Part shown: one piece after another, positions 1 to 11,651 of the stretch | How positions within the stretch are numbered: position 1 is the stretch's first letter | How the letters are laid out: each line of letters begins with the position of its first letter | Assembly (NCBI RefSeq): GCF_014066305.1 | Contig: NW_023501096.1 | Span: 1 to 64,000 of the forward strand | Length of the DNA stretch: 64,000 bases | Origin: Letharia columbiana | Lineage: Eukaryota; Ascomycota; Lecanoromycetes; Lecanorales; Parmeliaceae | Direction of reading: 5' to 3' | Notes under the pieces: model-generated | The model's input: only the letters and a program-made list of their open reading frames with translations | The model's database searches: none | What the model was told of the DNA's origin: nothing | Position numbers and translations under genes: made by a program

Positions 1-72
1 ATCTCAACGGCTCGCCCATACCGTCGAATAGTAGAAATGCTGTAGGGCAAGCCCTACTGGATTTGTATACAA

Positions 73-1661
73 TCAGCTCCCACGACCACAGGTTGACCAT
101 GGGCGGGGATCAACCTCTATAACCTGGAAAGAAAACATGGCCTTGCCACTCAAACATAGGGCTCTTACTCTCTCCCAAGCCTCTAGGCCCCTTTTCCGTT
201 CTCAACCCCAACACCACTTTGCTTCCACCCCACCCACGCTCATCTCGGCAGGACTTTCGCCCCGGGTGTTGACCCAAGTGATGCCAGCCTCAAGCTTAGC
301 ACGACCTTATGCGCCATGTTGAGGTCCTTCGTAAAGACGCCTGCGGCAAGACCGAGAGGTGTAGCATTCGCTCTTTCAACGGCTTCTTCCCCGGACTCGT
401 ACGTCAACAGGGTCATCACGGGCCCGAATATTCTCCTCCTGCACGATCCTCATCGAATCTGTGCAGTCGGTGAACACTGTCGGTCTAACCCAATAGCCAC
501 CTTCCAATCCAGGGGATGTCTTTCGGTTGGTCAGGGCCTCCACAGAGCAAGGTCGCTCTATCCTTTTCGAGTCCGTACTTAATGTACCCAATGACTTTGT
601 CGTAATGCATCTCGGACACCAGAGGGCCAAAGTTAGTGTTCACGTCCATGAGATTGCCAGCTCGGATGTATTTCATCTTTTCCAGTAGCATCTCCTCAAA
701 GGCTTGCTTCATGTCTTTGGGAATAAATACCCTTGTGCCATTCGTGCAGACCTGGCCAGTGCTGAAGAAATTGGCCATCATAGCTCCATTCACGGCTTGT
801 TCTAGATCCACGTCTGATAATATGATGACTGGGCTCTTCCCACCAAGCTCCATGGTCGTGTATTTCATTCCTGCTGCTGCGCTGCTAGCAACCTTTTTGC
901 CTGTTGAGACTTGTCCAGTGAAAGACACCTTGGCGATTCCAACATGCGACGTAAGATACGCGCCGACGTCCCCACCGCCTTGAACAACGTTGAAGACCCC
1001 AGGTGGTACTCCTGCTTCCGTGTAGATCTCGGCCAATATTTGACCGTGTAGCGGCGTGACTTCGCTGGGCTTGTAGACCATAGTGTTGCCCGCGGCAAGA
1101 CAAGGTGCTGACTTCCAGAGCGCTCTAGACACTCTCGACCTCAGCTCGGTATCCATGTCTTCTGAGAGAGGCGGCGTACATTTGTATGGGGTAATTCCAT
1201 GCTCCTATGCCCGCGCATACACCCAGAGCCTCTTTCTTCGTATAGACCCATGCGTCTTCCCTCAACTGCGTCGTCTCCCCATTAAGCCCACCTCCTCCCA
1301 CTAGGTTGGCGAAGAACTCGAGCACATCCGCTCCCGTCACCACATCAACTGTGCTTGTCTCGGAGAACGGCTTCCCTGTGTCTTGTGTCTCTGTCCTCGC
1401 AATCTCATCGTTTCTATCTCGTAGAAGCTGGACTGCCTTCAGGAGGATGCGAGATCGAACAATTGGGGGCGTTGTTGACCAACCATGAAAAGCTCGTTGA
1501 CCTGATTGAATGGCTGAGTCAATGTCGGAGTGGGAGGCAGCATGGATATCTGCCAGTGGCTGTGCGGTCGATGGATCGATGGATCTGAAAATACCTCCAG
1601 AACCTACCTGGACCTGGCCGTCATAGTAGAGATGGCGCGGCGGGTAGAACGAGTCCGCCAT
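73..1661 (-). pseudogene. Betaine-aldehyde dehydrogenase (ALDH superfamily), frame broken in its 3' third
   Basis: This ALDH-superfamily gene would oxidise betaine aldehyde to glycine betaine with NAD(P). Exon 1 runs 1661-1180 and exon 2 starts at 1124; the 55 bp intron (1125-1179, GTACGC..TAG, GCTGAG branch) restores the ALDH stretch [16 protein letters not shown]. Family motifs follow: KPSEVTP, the NAD-site FTGQVSTG, the glutamate motif MELGGKSP, and the catalytic cysteine in [13 protein letters not shown]. Beyond about position 510 the family sequence ([31 protein letters not shown]) continues but hops between frames through about five one-base indels and a W-to-R change. A possible last intron is 124-168. 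Neighbour: choline oxidase, divergently transcribed. The substrate is inferred from that pairing. The indels may be decay or sequencing errors. Confidence 0.8.
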
Positions 1662-2217
1662 TGATTGAGATTGATGGCGAAATCACGAGGGAGGGTGGGA
1701 GAACCTTGAGTCCTTGCCCAGCATGTCATGCACGTACCTTCAACCACGGAGGTTCTACAAGGCTGGTCCCTCGATGAGAAACATACCTCTTCTCTTCAAG
1801 CTTGCCATGTGCTAACACCAGTTTTTCTCCGCATATTTTGTCTCCTTTCGGACTAGTCAAGTATCAGCAAATCTGCCCACTCAATAATAATAATGTCTCC
1901 CTAGGGCATCCAAACATTTGTGCGACTTTGCTGACCTTGCTTACTCTAGATCCATCTCATACTTACAATCCTTTGTCTCCTTTCAAGTACACAAATGGAA
2001 GGTAATATGCTCTTGTCTTGAGCTGCTCTTATCTCTCTGAGCACACACTGTCACGTGCGAGATCTCACAGCGACATTTATTGTATTATCTCTTTGCTAGT
2101 CTACTGATTCTCTCCTTGGATATACAAAAAGGCTGCGTGGAGCCTGTTGGGTTAGAAAAGCAACCACAATCTCTTTGGGTTTTCCACTCTTTTCCGAGCC
2201 TTGAATTCCTCATCATC
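1662..2217. promoter_or_regulatory. Shared divergent promoter region between the BADH and choline oxidase genes
   Basis: These 556 bp separate the start codons of two oppositely transcribed genes of one pathway, so they probably hold both promoters. I see AT-rich patches around 1880-1905 and 2075-2090 but no motif I can name with confidence. Co-regulation by choline or nitrogen source is an inference from the arrangement. Confidence 0.5.
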
Positions 2218-3997
2218 ATGACCACCACCAAGCTCTCCGCCTCAGAGGCCGATAGCTTCGACTACCTGATAGTAGGCGGTGGTACAGCGGGGTGTGTCAT
2301 CGCTAGCCGATTGGCAGAGTATTTACCGAAGAAGAGAATACTACTGATTGAAGCTGGTCCGAGCGATTTCATGAACGACAAGGTTCTAAATCTGAAAGAT
2401 TGGCTGAACCTCCTGGGTGGCGAGCTGGACTATGACTATGGGACTACGGAGCAGCCAAATGGTAAGCGAGCTTGGCTCTTGAGGATATGTGTTTTTGGTG
2501 ATGCGTACAAGTATTCCGTCTACCGTGGTGCATCCAAGAACAAGAACCATTTGAATTGTGATATATTCAAGGTGGAATCTGGAGTAAACACAAACAGCAT
2601 TGACAGCATCACTGATCGATCAAAATATAGGTAACTCGCACATCCGCCACTCCCGAGCAAAAGTCCTCGGCGGTTGCTCCTCCCACAACACCCTTATATC
2701 CTTCCGTCCCTTCGCCCACGACGCCGCTATCTGGGAATCTCTCGGCTGCACAGGCTGGTCCTTCGACACCTTCAACCGCCTCCTCGACTCCATCCGCAAC
2801 ACCGTGCAACCCGTCCATTCCCGCCACCGCAACCAGCTCTGCAAGGACTGGGTCGAATCCTGCGCCACCGCCCTCTCCATCCCCGTAATCCACGACTTCA
2901 ACCGCGAGATTGCCCGGAACGGAAACCTAGAATCCGGCGTCGGCTTCTTCTCCGTGGCGTACAACCCCGACGACGGCCGCAGGAGCAGCGCGAGCGTCGC
3001 CTACATCCACCCCATCCTCCGCGGCGACGAGCACCGACCCAACCTCACCATCCTAACGGACGCCTGGGTCAGCCGCGTCAACGTGCGCTCCTCCACCGTC
3101 ACAGGCGTCAACATAACCCTGCAATCCGGCACCACCCTCACCCTGACCGCCCGCAAGGAAACCATCCTCTGCGCCGGCGCAATCGACACCCCCCGCCTCC
3201 TCCTCCACTCCGGCATCGGCCCCTCCGCCCAACTCACCGCCCTCAACATCCCCGTGGTCGCCTCCATCCCCGGCGTCGGGCACAACCTGCTCGACCACCC
3301 GGAAAGCATCATCATGTGGGAACTGAACCGGCCCGTGCCCCCGAACCAAACGACCATGGACTCCGACGCCGGCATCTTCCTCTCCCGCCCCGGGCACACG
3401 CCCGGCGTCGCGGACATCATGATGCACTGCTACCAGATCCCCTTCTGCCTCAACACCGCCCGCCTCGGCTACGACACCCCCATCGACGCCTTCTGCATGA
3501 CGCCCAACATCCCCCGCCCCGAATCCAAAGGCCAACTCTACCTGACCTCCGCCGACCCGAGCGTCAAGCCCGCCCTCGACTTCCGCTACTTCAGCGACCC
3601 GGCCGGCCACGACGCGGCCACCCTGGTCGCCGGCCTCCGCGCCGCCCGCCGCGTCGCCGCCCAGCCCCCCTTCTCCGCCTGGCTGGCGCGCGAGGTGGCC
3701 CCGGGCCCCGCCGTCCAGAGCGACGCCGACCTCGGCGCCTACGGCCGCTCGGCCGCCCACACCGTCTACCACCCGGCCGGGACGACCAAGATGGGCGACG
3801 TGGCCCGCGACGCCATGGCCGTCGTGGACTGCGGGCTGCGGCTGCGCGGGCTCGGGGGGGTGCGCGTCGCGGACGCGGGGGTGTTCCCCGCCATGACGAG
3901 CGTGAACCCGATGCTGACGGTGCTGGCGATTGGGGAGCGGTGCGCGGAGATGGTGGCGGAGGAGGCGGGGTGGAAGGGTGCGAGGGCGAGATTGTAA
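2218..3997 (+). CDS. Choline oxidase / choline dehydrogenase-like GMC flavoenzyme
   Basis: GMC oxidoreductase of 536 aa that would oxidise choline to betaine aldehyde using FAD. The start is ATG 2218; exons are 2218-2461 and 2631-3997, with a 169 bp intron (GTAAGC..TATAG) that joins QPNG to NSHIRHSRAK. Visible features are the FAD-binding VGGGTAGCVIASRL at residues 19-32, GGCSSHN with His100 (the equivalent residue carries covalent FAD in Arthrobacter choline oxidase), the GMC signature CAGAIDTPRLLLHSGIG, and the active-site pair His462 (VYHPAGTTKMG) and Asn507 (TSVNPM). As I recall, bacterial choline oxidase has His99, His466 and Asn510, so both spacing and context agree. The second exon is strikingly GC- and C-rich at third positions. 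The neighbouring aldehyde dehydrogenase supports a choline-to-betaine role. Confidence 0.88.
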
Positions 3998-4701
3998 GAA
4001 GAAGAAAGAGGGGGGGGACGGAGAGGCCGGAAATGGGTCGGTGGGGTGGAATGTGTGCGCCGTGTAAATTAATCTCTGCGCCTGTGCGCGATCTCAAGGA
4101 AAGAAAATGCAAAGATGGGAAATTGGCAACTTCCTTTCACAATTGGAAATGCCCCCAAGACCGATCGAATTGTACATATTGTTATCAACACCTCCACCAA
4201 CATTGTTCAAAAAGTCACTCAAAGGTGCGCAACTCATAGTCTTCAACCTCATTTCCATTCCATTCACTTCGATGCATACTAAAAGGCTGCACTCACACAC
4301 CACCTCGCCATTGCAGTGCACACGCTCCGGAAATCGCTCAAAGCGCCCCGCCACATTGCGGACCGATAAAGAAAAGCCGCCGTAAAGTAAAGTATAAGCA
4401 AACTCGTCACGCGAATATCAGATCCCCTCGAGAATGTGTACCAGGCCCGATCCCATCCATCTAACCCCCAAATCTTTAAAGTGGTCCTGTGGTCCAGATA
4501 GTAATACATGATTTGTGCAATGCGTAGACATGACCAGCGCCAAAAAGGGTATAATGATCCCGCCAATGAAATCACAAGTACTAAGTAAAGAAAAGAAAAG
4601 AAAAGAAGCATATCAAAGGACATAATCGTACAATTTCGATCCCCTGCTCCCGTTCCCGCTCTCGCTCAAACGCCGAGAATGCCGCGTCGCTTTTTTTTTC
4701 T
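3998..4701. other. Convergent intergenic region
   Basis: Lies between the 3' ends of the choline oxidase (plus) and the VIB-1-like gene (minus). It contains a short AAAAG run near 4582-4605 and a T-tract near 4690. I see no gene or named element. Confidence 0.5.
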
Positions 4702-6425
4702 TCATTTCGTTACCGCATTAGGTAGTATATTCGCTCCTCCACCAGGCACACTTGCGATGCCCATAGCACTTGCTGTCATGGAATTGTTGTGCGGCAGATA
4801 AGGCGTGCTGTACATCGGGTTCATAGAGGCAGTCGTAAAAGGTGGTTGCCAAGACTGCGTGGCAGCTGGGAAGTAACTGCAGCAGCAGTCGCCCGAGTGG
4901 ACGGTCTCAGGTAGTGTAGTGGTGGGGGGCGAGTGTGTGGAAGATAGCTGCCGGGTCGATGGTAGAGACGGTGGGACGGAGGAGAATTTGTAAGGCGGCT
5001 GAGGGCTGGGCTGCGTGGAGGTGGACATGCGTGGAGACTTGGAGGGACCCTGACGGACGCGCTTCGGGTCCGGTTCATCGGGGGTGAGGGTGGGAGATTC
5101 GGTGAGTCTTCAGTGGTGGGGAAGCTGAAGATGGCGATTTCGAGCTCGGAAGAGTGGGCGTTTTGAAGGTAGGTGTAGGGAATGCTGGTGCGCTATTGGA
5201 GCCGCCGCTTGGTCTCGTCCAACCGCCATATGAATTCAATTCGGCGGTGGGGATGTTATTGAAATCGAAGAACGCGAAAGGGTTATCCAAGCTCCGTTCT
5301 CTTTTCAGAGTGGAAGTAGGCTTTGGGGGGTCTGAGCCAGTCCTTCGAGCGACGTTGGTGGGAAGGCTCGTGGCCTTGCGGCCCGTGGCTCTCTCGCCGA
5401 CAGGGAGGTCCTTCCGTTGCTGAAAATTTCTCGGACTGCGACCACGGACAATTATGGCTGCGGATCTTGCTTCGGCGATAACGACTCTTTCACCTGACGA
5501 TAAGGTGGCCACGAGCTTCAAGCGAGCCACGAAGTGTTGCTGGAGTTCCTTCCGACGCCCATTGTTGGCTGTGGCTATCCGGAATTGAAGTCGCTTCCAC
5601 GCAAAGGGGTATGTTGCGAACTCCACGTCCGGATCGTGAGTTGACATGAGGTCGAGTGGTATGACTGTGGGCTCCTTCTCTGTCTTTTCCTCGGGTGGGA
5701 CGGGTGGACTGTTGATTGGTGTTTTCCACGGGACCGAGATCAGCTTCACGGTACCGCCCTCGACTGACTCTGTTGCCGAAATGGTGAGTTCCTGTGCCAC
5801 TATTGGTATGCGCTCGTTGCGTTCCGTCAAGATGTAGCGCAAACCGCGAGGAAGAGTGATAGATCCCGTGACTTGGAATAGGTTGCGGCGGTAGCACGTG
5901 AGTTCTGGAGGAGTCATCTGAGGAAAGAGACCCGGGGCGTTTGGGGGATCCGCCATGAAAAACATGCCGTGTAAACGTGCATTGAGGGATAGGGATATCC
6001 TTCGGAGGGAGTGATCGAGCAGTGAGAAATGGTAGGTGATTGGTTGGAAGCTCAGCAGCTCATCATCCCGATCGATTGATGCGCTCTCTGGTGCGGATTG
6101 CTCATGTGTCTCTTGTTGTGCAGTCGAGTCATAGCGGAAGTCTGGGTAGGTGGGATTGAAGGCGCGGTCGGCTTCGCTAGAGCTGAGAAGAGGAGGCATT
6201 TGGGATATGGAATGGATGCTGGAAATGATGAGATTGATTAGAATGATGGTCTGTGCAACGTTCTGGATGGGACTCATACCCTCGGAAATCATCGGTGGAA
6301 TAGGTGGGCGTTTGAAAGCTCTGCTCTGCGAGGCCCATTGCGGGTAGCGTGGTCAGGTAATCGTCGGTAGTGGTATTATTGTTAGGCGGAAGGTAAGACA
6401 TGACCATGTGGTCGTAGCCGTTCAT
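4702..6425 (-). CDS. vib-1: Ndt80/PhoG-type transcription factor, VIB-1/XprG-like; C-terminal part frameshifted
   Basis: Nuclear p53-like transcription factor; relatives (Neurospora VIB-1, Aspergillus XprG) control protease secretion, starvation responses and heterokaryon-incompatibility death. Start ATG 6425. Exon 1 is 6425-6280, the intron 6183-6279 (GTATGA..CAG) and exon 2 starts at 6182. The Ndt80 domain occupies about residues 95-305, with the stretches ARLHGMFFMADPP, LTCYRRNLFQVTGSI, FAWKRLQFRIATANNGRRKE and RGRSPRNFQQRK. The frame stops at 5075-5077 (417 aa). However, coding sequence of the same character (TLTPDEPDPKRVRQGPSKSP, then a Pro/Ser-rich tail) continues in another frame to 4702. 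No GT..AG intron links the two parts, so a single-base indel near 5100-5110 is likely. The span given covers both parts. Confidence 0.82.
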
Positions 6426-9400
6426 GATTGCTTGTAATATAGGAGTTGTAGTAAAGACAGAATATGCGCAAAGCGACAGCAGCAATGGAATATATGAATG
6501 AAAGTCAGATGAGAAAAGCGGAAGGAGAAGTACGATGAAGAAAATGGGGAGGAGTCTGAAGGGTATTGACGTCCTTTTCAGCTCAGCGGGGTGTCCGACA
6601 TGGTATAAAACAATTGTGGAACATGCTTGACTTGAGCGATGTTTTGAAGAAAAGATGAAACAGAACGCAGTGAGTGTGGGGATGTGCATCAGAGAAGAAG
6701 AGGGAAAGTAGGTAGAAGAGAAAAAGAGAGTGGGAAGAGATGATGAGTGAGTGAGTGAGTGAGTAGAATGAGTGGGTAAGTGTGGTGTCGGGTGTACATG
6801 TTCCCACGTGAGATCTTCATAATAATAAGATCTTCAAATTCATGCATCTTCTGGAGCACATGGCGCAGGGATTGCCACGTTGTCTCCGGCGAGGAATGAG
6901 CCGAGTCTACCGATGATCCTTTTTTCAGGCCACACTACGTTTGAGAATATCTGAAGCACGTTGTAAGAAAAAAGGGAAAAAGGGAAAAAGGGAAGAGGGA
7001 AAAAGGAAAAAAGGGCGCCGTCCTGTATCAGATTTCTGCTGCGGTGAGAGAGGAAAGGATCTTCCGAGCGTCATTCGTACCTGGAGCGAATGGAGGGGCA
7101 ACTGAGGCTTGGCTAAGTGCCGCTAGTGGGGGCTGATAACATCATCATGATCATAGGGCGCTGCTTATCGAACTCCGATAGGCCAAGGTGGGTAAGGCGT
7201 TGCTTACAATGCATGGGAATGATGAAGGCGGCATGGATGATGCAGAATTAGCGTGGAAGATGACGGTGATCTCCTCCCGCAACGGGTAACGAGAGCGAAG
7301 TCGGTAAAGTAGAAAGAAGTTAAGAAGGTCAGAAGAAGCAGAAGCTTGGCTACAGAAATCTCAGCCTTGGCTCCATTTACTTTACTTACTTTAAACTTCC
7401 TACTCACTTTTAACTTCCTCCGCACTTTTCCCTTTTTTTCTCTCCGCCGAAACAGCCGGTAAGATCGACAAGCGCCGGGATTCCAAAAAGAAGGCACCAT
7501 GGTCCATGCCACCAAGGGCCAACTTTTTGGTCTTTCACTTAGTGATAAAGTATACCTACTACCTACTATAAGTAGTCTGTTACAAAGGAAGTAGTTACTG
7601 AATCAAGATAAGTGTGAAACAAAATGTCTGCTTGTTTCAACTGAAATCCCTGCGGATTCGTCCCTGCTTTTTCGGACCTCTTCCGCCCTTTTCCTTGGCC
7701 GGACAAATAATACGAGTAATGAAATGATCTGCACAATTCTCACGCTGGAGCCACCTTCTGACCATGCTCCGATCGACGTGTTTCACATTCTCGCCTAAGA
7801 AAACAAAAAGTGAGAAACTGAGAAAGACGCCATAACTTCCAAGGCAAGATCATCAATGTGCGCGCGTCAACAACACCAAATATATTACCATGATTCGCCA
7901 ACTCTCCTCCTATCCACTGTCATGAACTCCGCGGGATCCAATCATCACAGCCTCGTCCGACATCGGGTCACAGAACCTGCAATCCGAGTCGAGGCAGATC
8001 CGCATATCCAGTCGTCGACGACCTTTTCAAACCCTCATGAAACACATGAGATTTCGCGGGTCTGGTAAATCAGGTACAACTATCGCTACATCCCTCAGAA
8101 CAGACGCAGGTACGCGGCGTTGGTCCCCCACGATGGAAAATGCGGAGAGTTTGCAATCCAAGGGGACGCAGGTACACGGCGAGCATCACCTGCAGAATGC
8201 TGATTCACGCCGCCACGAGGCCAATGAGCTGATCGTTTCTTCTCTCACACTTTCTCATTCTCTTTATATCTAAATTTGTCTTGTCCCTGATCTATTTTTG
8301 ACTGCTCTCCTTTCCCACCCGGACATGCCTCAATCTTTGGCAACGCAGCCACTCGCCTGCGCATGGTGAGAGTAAATGGGTTCGGCCTCCAGTCCCTCAT
8401 GAGGTCTCCTTGAGCCTCATACCATGGTGGTGCGCGGAGGGGAGTCAGCGACCACCGGACCCAGAACCATGGTGATCCTGTTGCTTGCGGCTCAAAAATA
8501 GACACATCGGTGCCTGCTCTCTTGTCACCTGAAGTCAGCATTCTTGATAAGCTGATGCAGTTCGTATTACCCCCACTGTGATTTCAAGTTATTTCCACTA
8601 TCATTAATAGGGTTGACAAACTTTTCCTTTATCGGTTCTGTAAACTCGGAGATAATGGAGGCGACTTGCTGTACTCGTACAGTGGCTATCCTAGGAATCC
8701 TCTCGATCTTCGCCTTTCTTCTTGTTTCGTTCAATGCCATCACATCAACACGCTGCATGAAAAATCCAATCTGAAGCACATCATCGTATCCAGACCAATG
8801 CTGTGTTAGATACCGGAACTGCTGACTCTGACGGATGAAAGGACGAGGCTCTTGTTCGGTGAGTTTTGTCTTGCCCCGCAGAGTGTCTGCTACGCTCGAT
8901 GTACTTCGCCAAAGCCCACCCTCCCTCCCCCCCCAAACCAAGAAAAAAAAAAAAAAACGCAATGCAACTCCGTCCCTCAAAACCTATCTTTCCATTAGCT
9001 CTATGCCGCATTCCGACAAAAAGAAGTTTTCTCCTCTCCGCCAAAAAAATGGAAGTTGCGACCCGGCATTGGCTTTCGCCGTGCACACCACGCTCCAACG
9101 ACTCATTCCCTACAGGAGAGAGAATCACGGAAGCGAGAAGCCTAACCATGTCCACTGACGCTCCCCTTCCCCAAATCCCAGACAGCGCCAACCCCGTCGC
9201 CTTTCCGAATCCGACGCTTCCTTGGCTCGAGACGCGATTGATTGATACATTCCGACTCGGCTGGGTTCAAGGGATCAACAACAAAGTTCCATCTTGAGAT
9301 TCCATCGACCTACGAGTGATCCGATGGCCGCATATGCTCACGGGGGTAGTGAAGGTGGAGGTGTGGAGGTGGAGACGTGGGGGCTTTGATCGAGGGGGTG

Positions 9401-9734
9401 ATGGTTCACACGAGTGCCACGATGCAGGAACGGATAACAGCGTCGAAGACGATGGCGTCACGGAAAGGGTTGACGAGGTCTGTTTTACTGGAAGGGATGG
9501 ATTCTTGCATCGATTCTCTTTAGCTTATAGTACACTCGGGGTTACCTGGAGCCACAGGCGCATGGGTACTTGGACCTAGAGTGCAAGATGCAAAGAAGGA
9601 ATCTGGCAAGGTCATGAGATGCAACCAGTACGATCCGGACTCTTGTCCAATCGCCGTGCGCCAGCGCTGTTCCGATCCTCTGTCAAGCTTTCACCAGGTA
9701 TTGCCCTCCATAACGCCCGTTGCAAGCATTGCGT
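6426..9734. other. 3.3 kb gene-poor region upstream of the VIB-1-like gene
   Basis: I see no convincing gene here. The region holds GAGT repeats (about 6746-6767), a purine tract of repeated AAAAAGGG units (about 6966-7012), an A15 run near 8942 and several short overlapping ORFs with low-complexity peptides. Long 5' regions are common for fungal regulators, so part of this may be leader or promoter of the minus-strand factor at 4702-6425. Confidence 0.4.
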
Positions 9735-10941
9735 TCAATGACCGCCTCCAAATCCTACGCTACCAGCGCTCTCGCCCACATGGACGGCATCCTCATCTTC
9801 CTCAATGCCTCTGCCGCGTCCTCCTGCACCAGCTGTTGGTGGGATGCTGGCATTCGTGCTCACAGATCCACTCCTTGTTACGCCAGTTCCTGATTGTCGA
9901 CGACCGCTAAGGCTCCTTTCTAATTCCTGTATGCGCCTTCGCAAAGCTTCGTTCTCACGCTTCACTATGTCGAGCTCTGTTCGATGATGAGCGGCTTCTT
10001 CGTACCGTTGCGTCGACGGTACGCGTGTATTTCCTTGATTCATGGTTTGCTGAGACGAGGATGAAGTTTGATTATACGATGCTGAGCCAGAGTGTCGATG
10101 TGGATGGAGGTTGGGGAAGTGATCACCTTGGTATAGTGAGGAAGACAAAGAGGGCGAGGAGGCTTCGGATCGCCGCGACGCGACCGAGCTTTGCCTGCTA
10201 AGAGGGTCTCGAGCATATGAGTATGGGGCTGTGGCGTCTCGCGCGGGTGCGATGCCTGATACTGTGCTTCCGGCTACCCCTGCTGTCGTGCCAACGGTGC
10301 TTCCACTTGTCCCAGTAATGCCAGTAGCTGTAGTCGCAGCTGTGTTTGAACTTCGAGCGCTCAGATTGGAGGACGATCGATGCCGCCGTGAGGGAGTAGG
10401 GTGACTGGGCCCTGAAATTAGATGGTTTGCGTTCTGATCTGTAGCATCTGGTAGGCCAGTAGAAACGGAGGAGGTCGTCGATGCCACTGAAGCAGACTGC
10501 TGGCGTAGAAGAGAGAGTTCGCGCGTGAGGCGGTTGACCTGAAATGACAGACTCTCAATCAGCGAAGTTATTCCAACCAGTAAACCATCCCCAGCTTACC
10601 ACTGCCTCTTGTTCCTTCTCAAGTTGCATATGAAGGTCTGCAGCGGTGAGAGGTCTGGGATGACGAAGAGGCCCTGGTAACCATCGAGTTAGCTGGTCGA
10701 TCAGTCGTAAGCGGAGTTGTAGGATATCTGCTTTCATACCGGGTCCAATGCCTACTCCAGTGTTGTCTCCAGAAGTCATGTTTGCGAGAGGCTCCCTTGA
10801 CAGAATGGTCGGTGACTGGGCAGGAGGTGAAATGGGAGCGGGGGGAGGTGCCATGGTCTCTCTAGCTCGTCGAGAGGATGTAGAGGCTATACTTCGAGGG
10901 CTGTAGGGTGAAGGAGGCAGAGAGTTAAGATCGGGAGCCAT
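9735..10941 (-). CDS. Conserved-looking fungal coiled-coil protein, Ser/Thr-rich, unknown function
   Basis: I do not recognise a named family. The start is ATG 10941; exons are 10941-10600 and 10538-9735, with a 61 bp intron (GTAAGC..TTTCAG) that joins EKEQEAV to VNRLTREL. The product is 381 aa. The N-terminus is Pro/Ser-rich (LNSLPPSPYSPRS). A segment near residues 75-130 (DILQLRLRLIDQLTRWLPG, then a heptad-like LEKEQEAVVNRLTRELSLL) looks helical and coiled-coil, and a second coiled coil (VKRENEALRRRIQELERSL) lies near residue 300. The middle is a disordered Ser/Thr/Gly stretch, and the C-terminus is Gly- and acid-rich. Transcribed divergently from the Sip5 gene. A scaffold or cytoskeletal role is possible but not shown. 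Confidence 0.7.
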
Positions 10942-11651
10942 ATTCCCTAGGTATTGAGATATATGTGGATGTTTGTTCCGTTTCTGGAAGCGCCAACTTA
11001 AGGGGCCATGGGTACACTCGTAGACTCACTAGGAAGCAGTAGCACGCGTCTTGAGTCTAATGCTGCAGTACGATGGAGTGATTTGAAGTGGGGTGATTGA
11101 TATCTATCGATAAGAGAATTGTGTCTTCTTGGTGGAGATATGTGTCTTCGAAGTATTCACTCTGCGATCGACATTTGAACATGGTGCAGCAATTGGTTGC
11201 GTTGCAGTGCGTGGATTTGGTCAGCGGAGGAGGCAGGATGATGCCATGCTTTCCGTGAAGCTTGACTTCTTCAACAACACCATACCATCTCCGCCAAACA
11301 CCGTAGTATTGCATCGTATCGCTGCAAACATATCCTCAATCAGCCCCTCATTCCATCAAGACATCACGCGCTATAGAACACGCCGAACAAGCACCTTCTT
11401 ATCTTTCGTCATACCGAATACACCCTGCCGTTGCAGACCCTGGTCAAAGCATGCTGACTCCTCATTGCTATTGCCCTCAACGACAATGCAGTGCATAGAG
11501 CACTTTGAATCATTTCGACATCAATGATCATTGTGGCTGTACTTGGAAGGCGGCCATATCAACTTGATATCCGGAACAGCTGTCCACAATCAGAGGCTTC
11601 TCCGGCCTCTCACAACGACTCTCAACCAGCTGGGGCAGCAGACGATTAAAC
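10942..11651. other. Divergent intergenic region between the coiled-coil gene and sip5
   Basis: These 710 bp separate two start codons facing away from each other and should contain both promoters. Short ORFs on both strands look spurious. I see no repeat or RNA gene. Confidence 0.45.

Noticed and set aside
3053..3772. 239-codon minus-strand ORF within choline oxidase
   Set aside because: Gly/Val-rich antisense shadow caused by GC-rich codons.
2674..4239. 521-codon plus-strand ORF overlapping choline oxidase
   Set aside because: Pro/Arg-rich shadow of the GC-rich GMC exon in another frame; no family sequence.
5100..5235. Intron with GTTGGA donor to explain the VIB-1 frame change
   Set aside because: Weak donor, and joining to the CTGAAG acceptor gives the wrong frame. 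No other GT lies in the stretch.
8567..9297. Overlapping ORFs on both strands with poly-Phe / poly-Lys
   Set aside because: Produced by an A15 run; no splice sites or motifs that support a gene.
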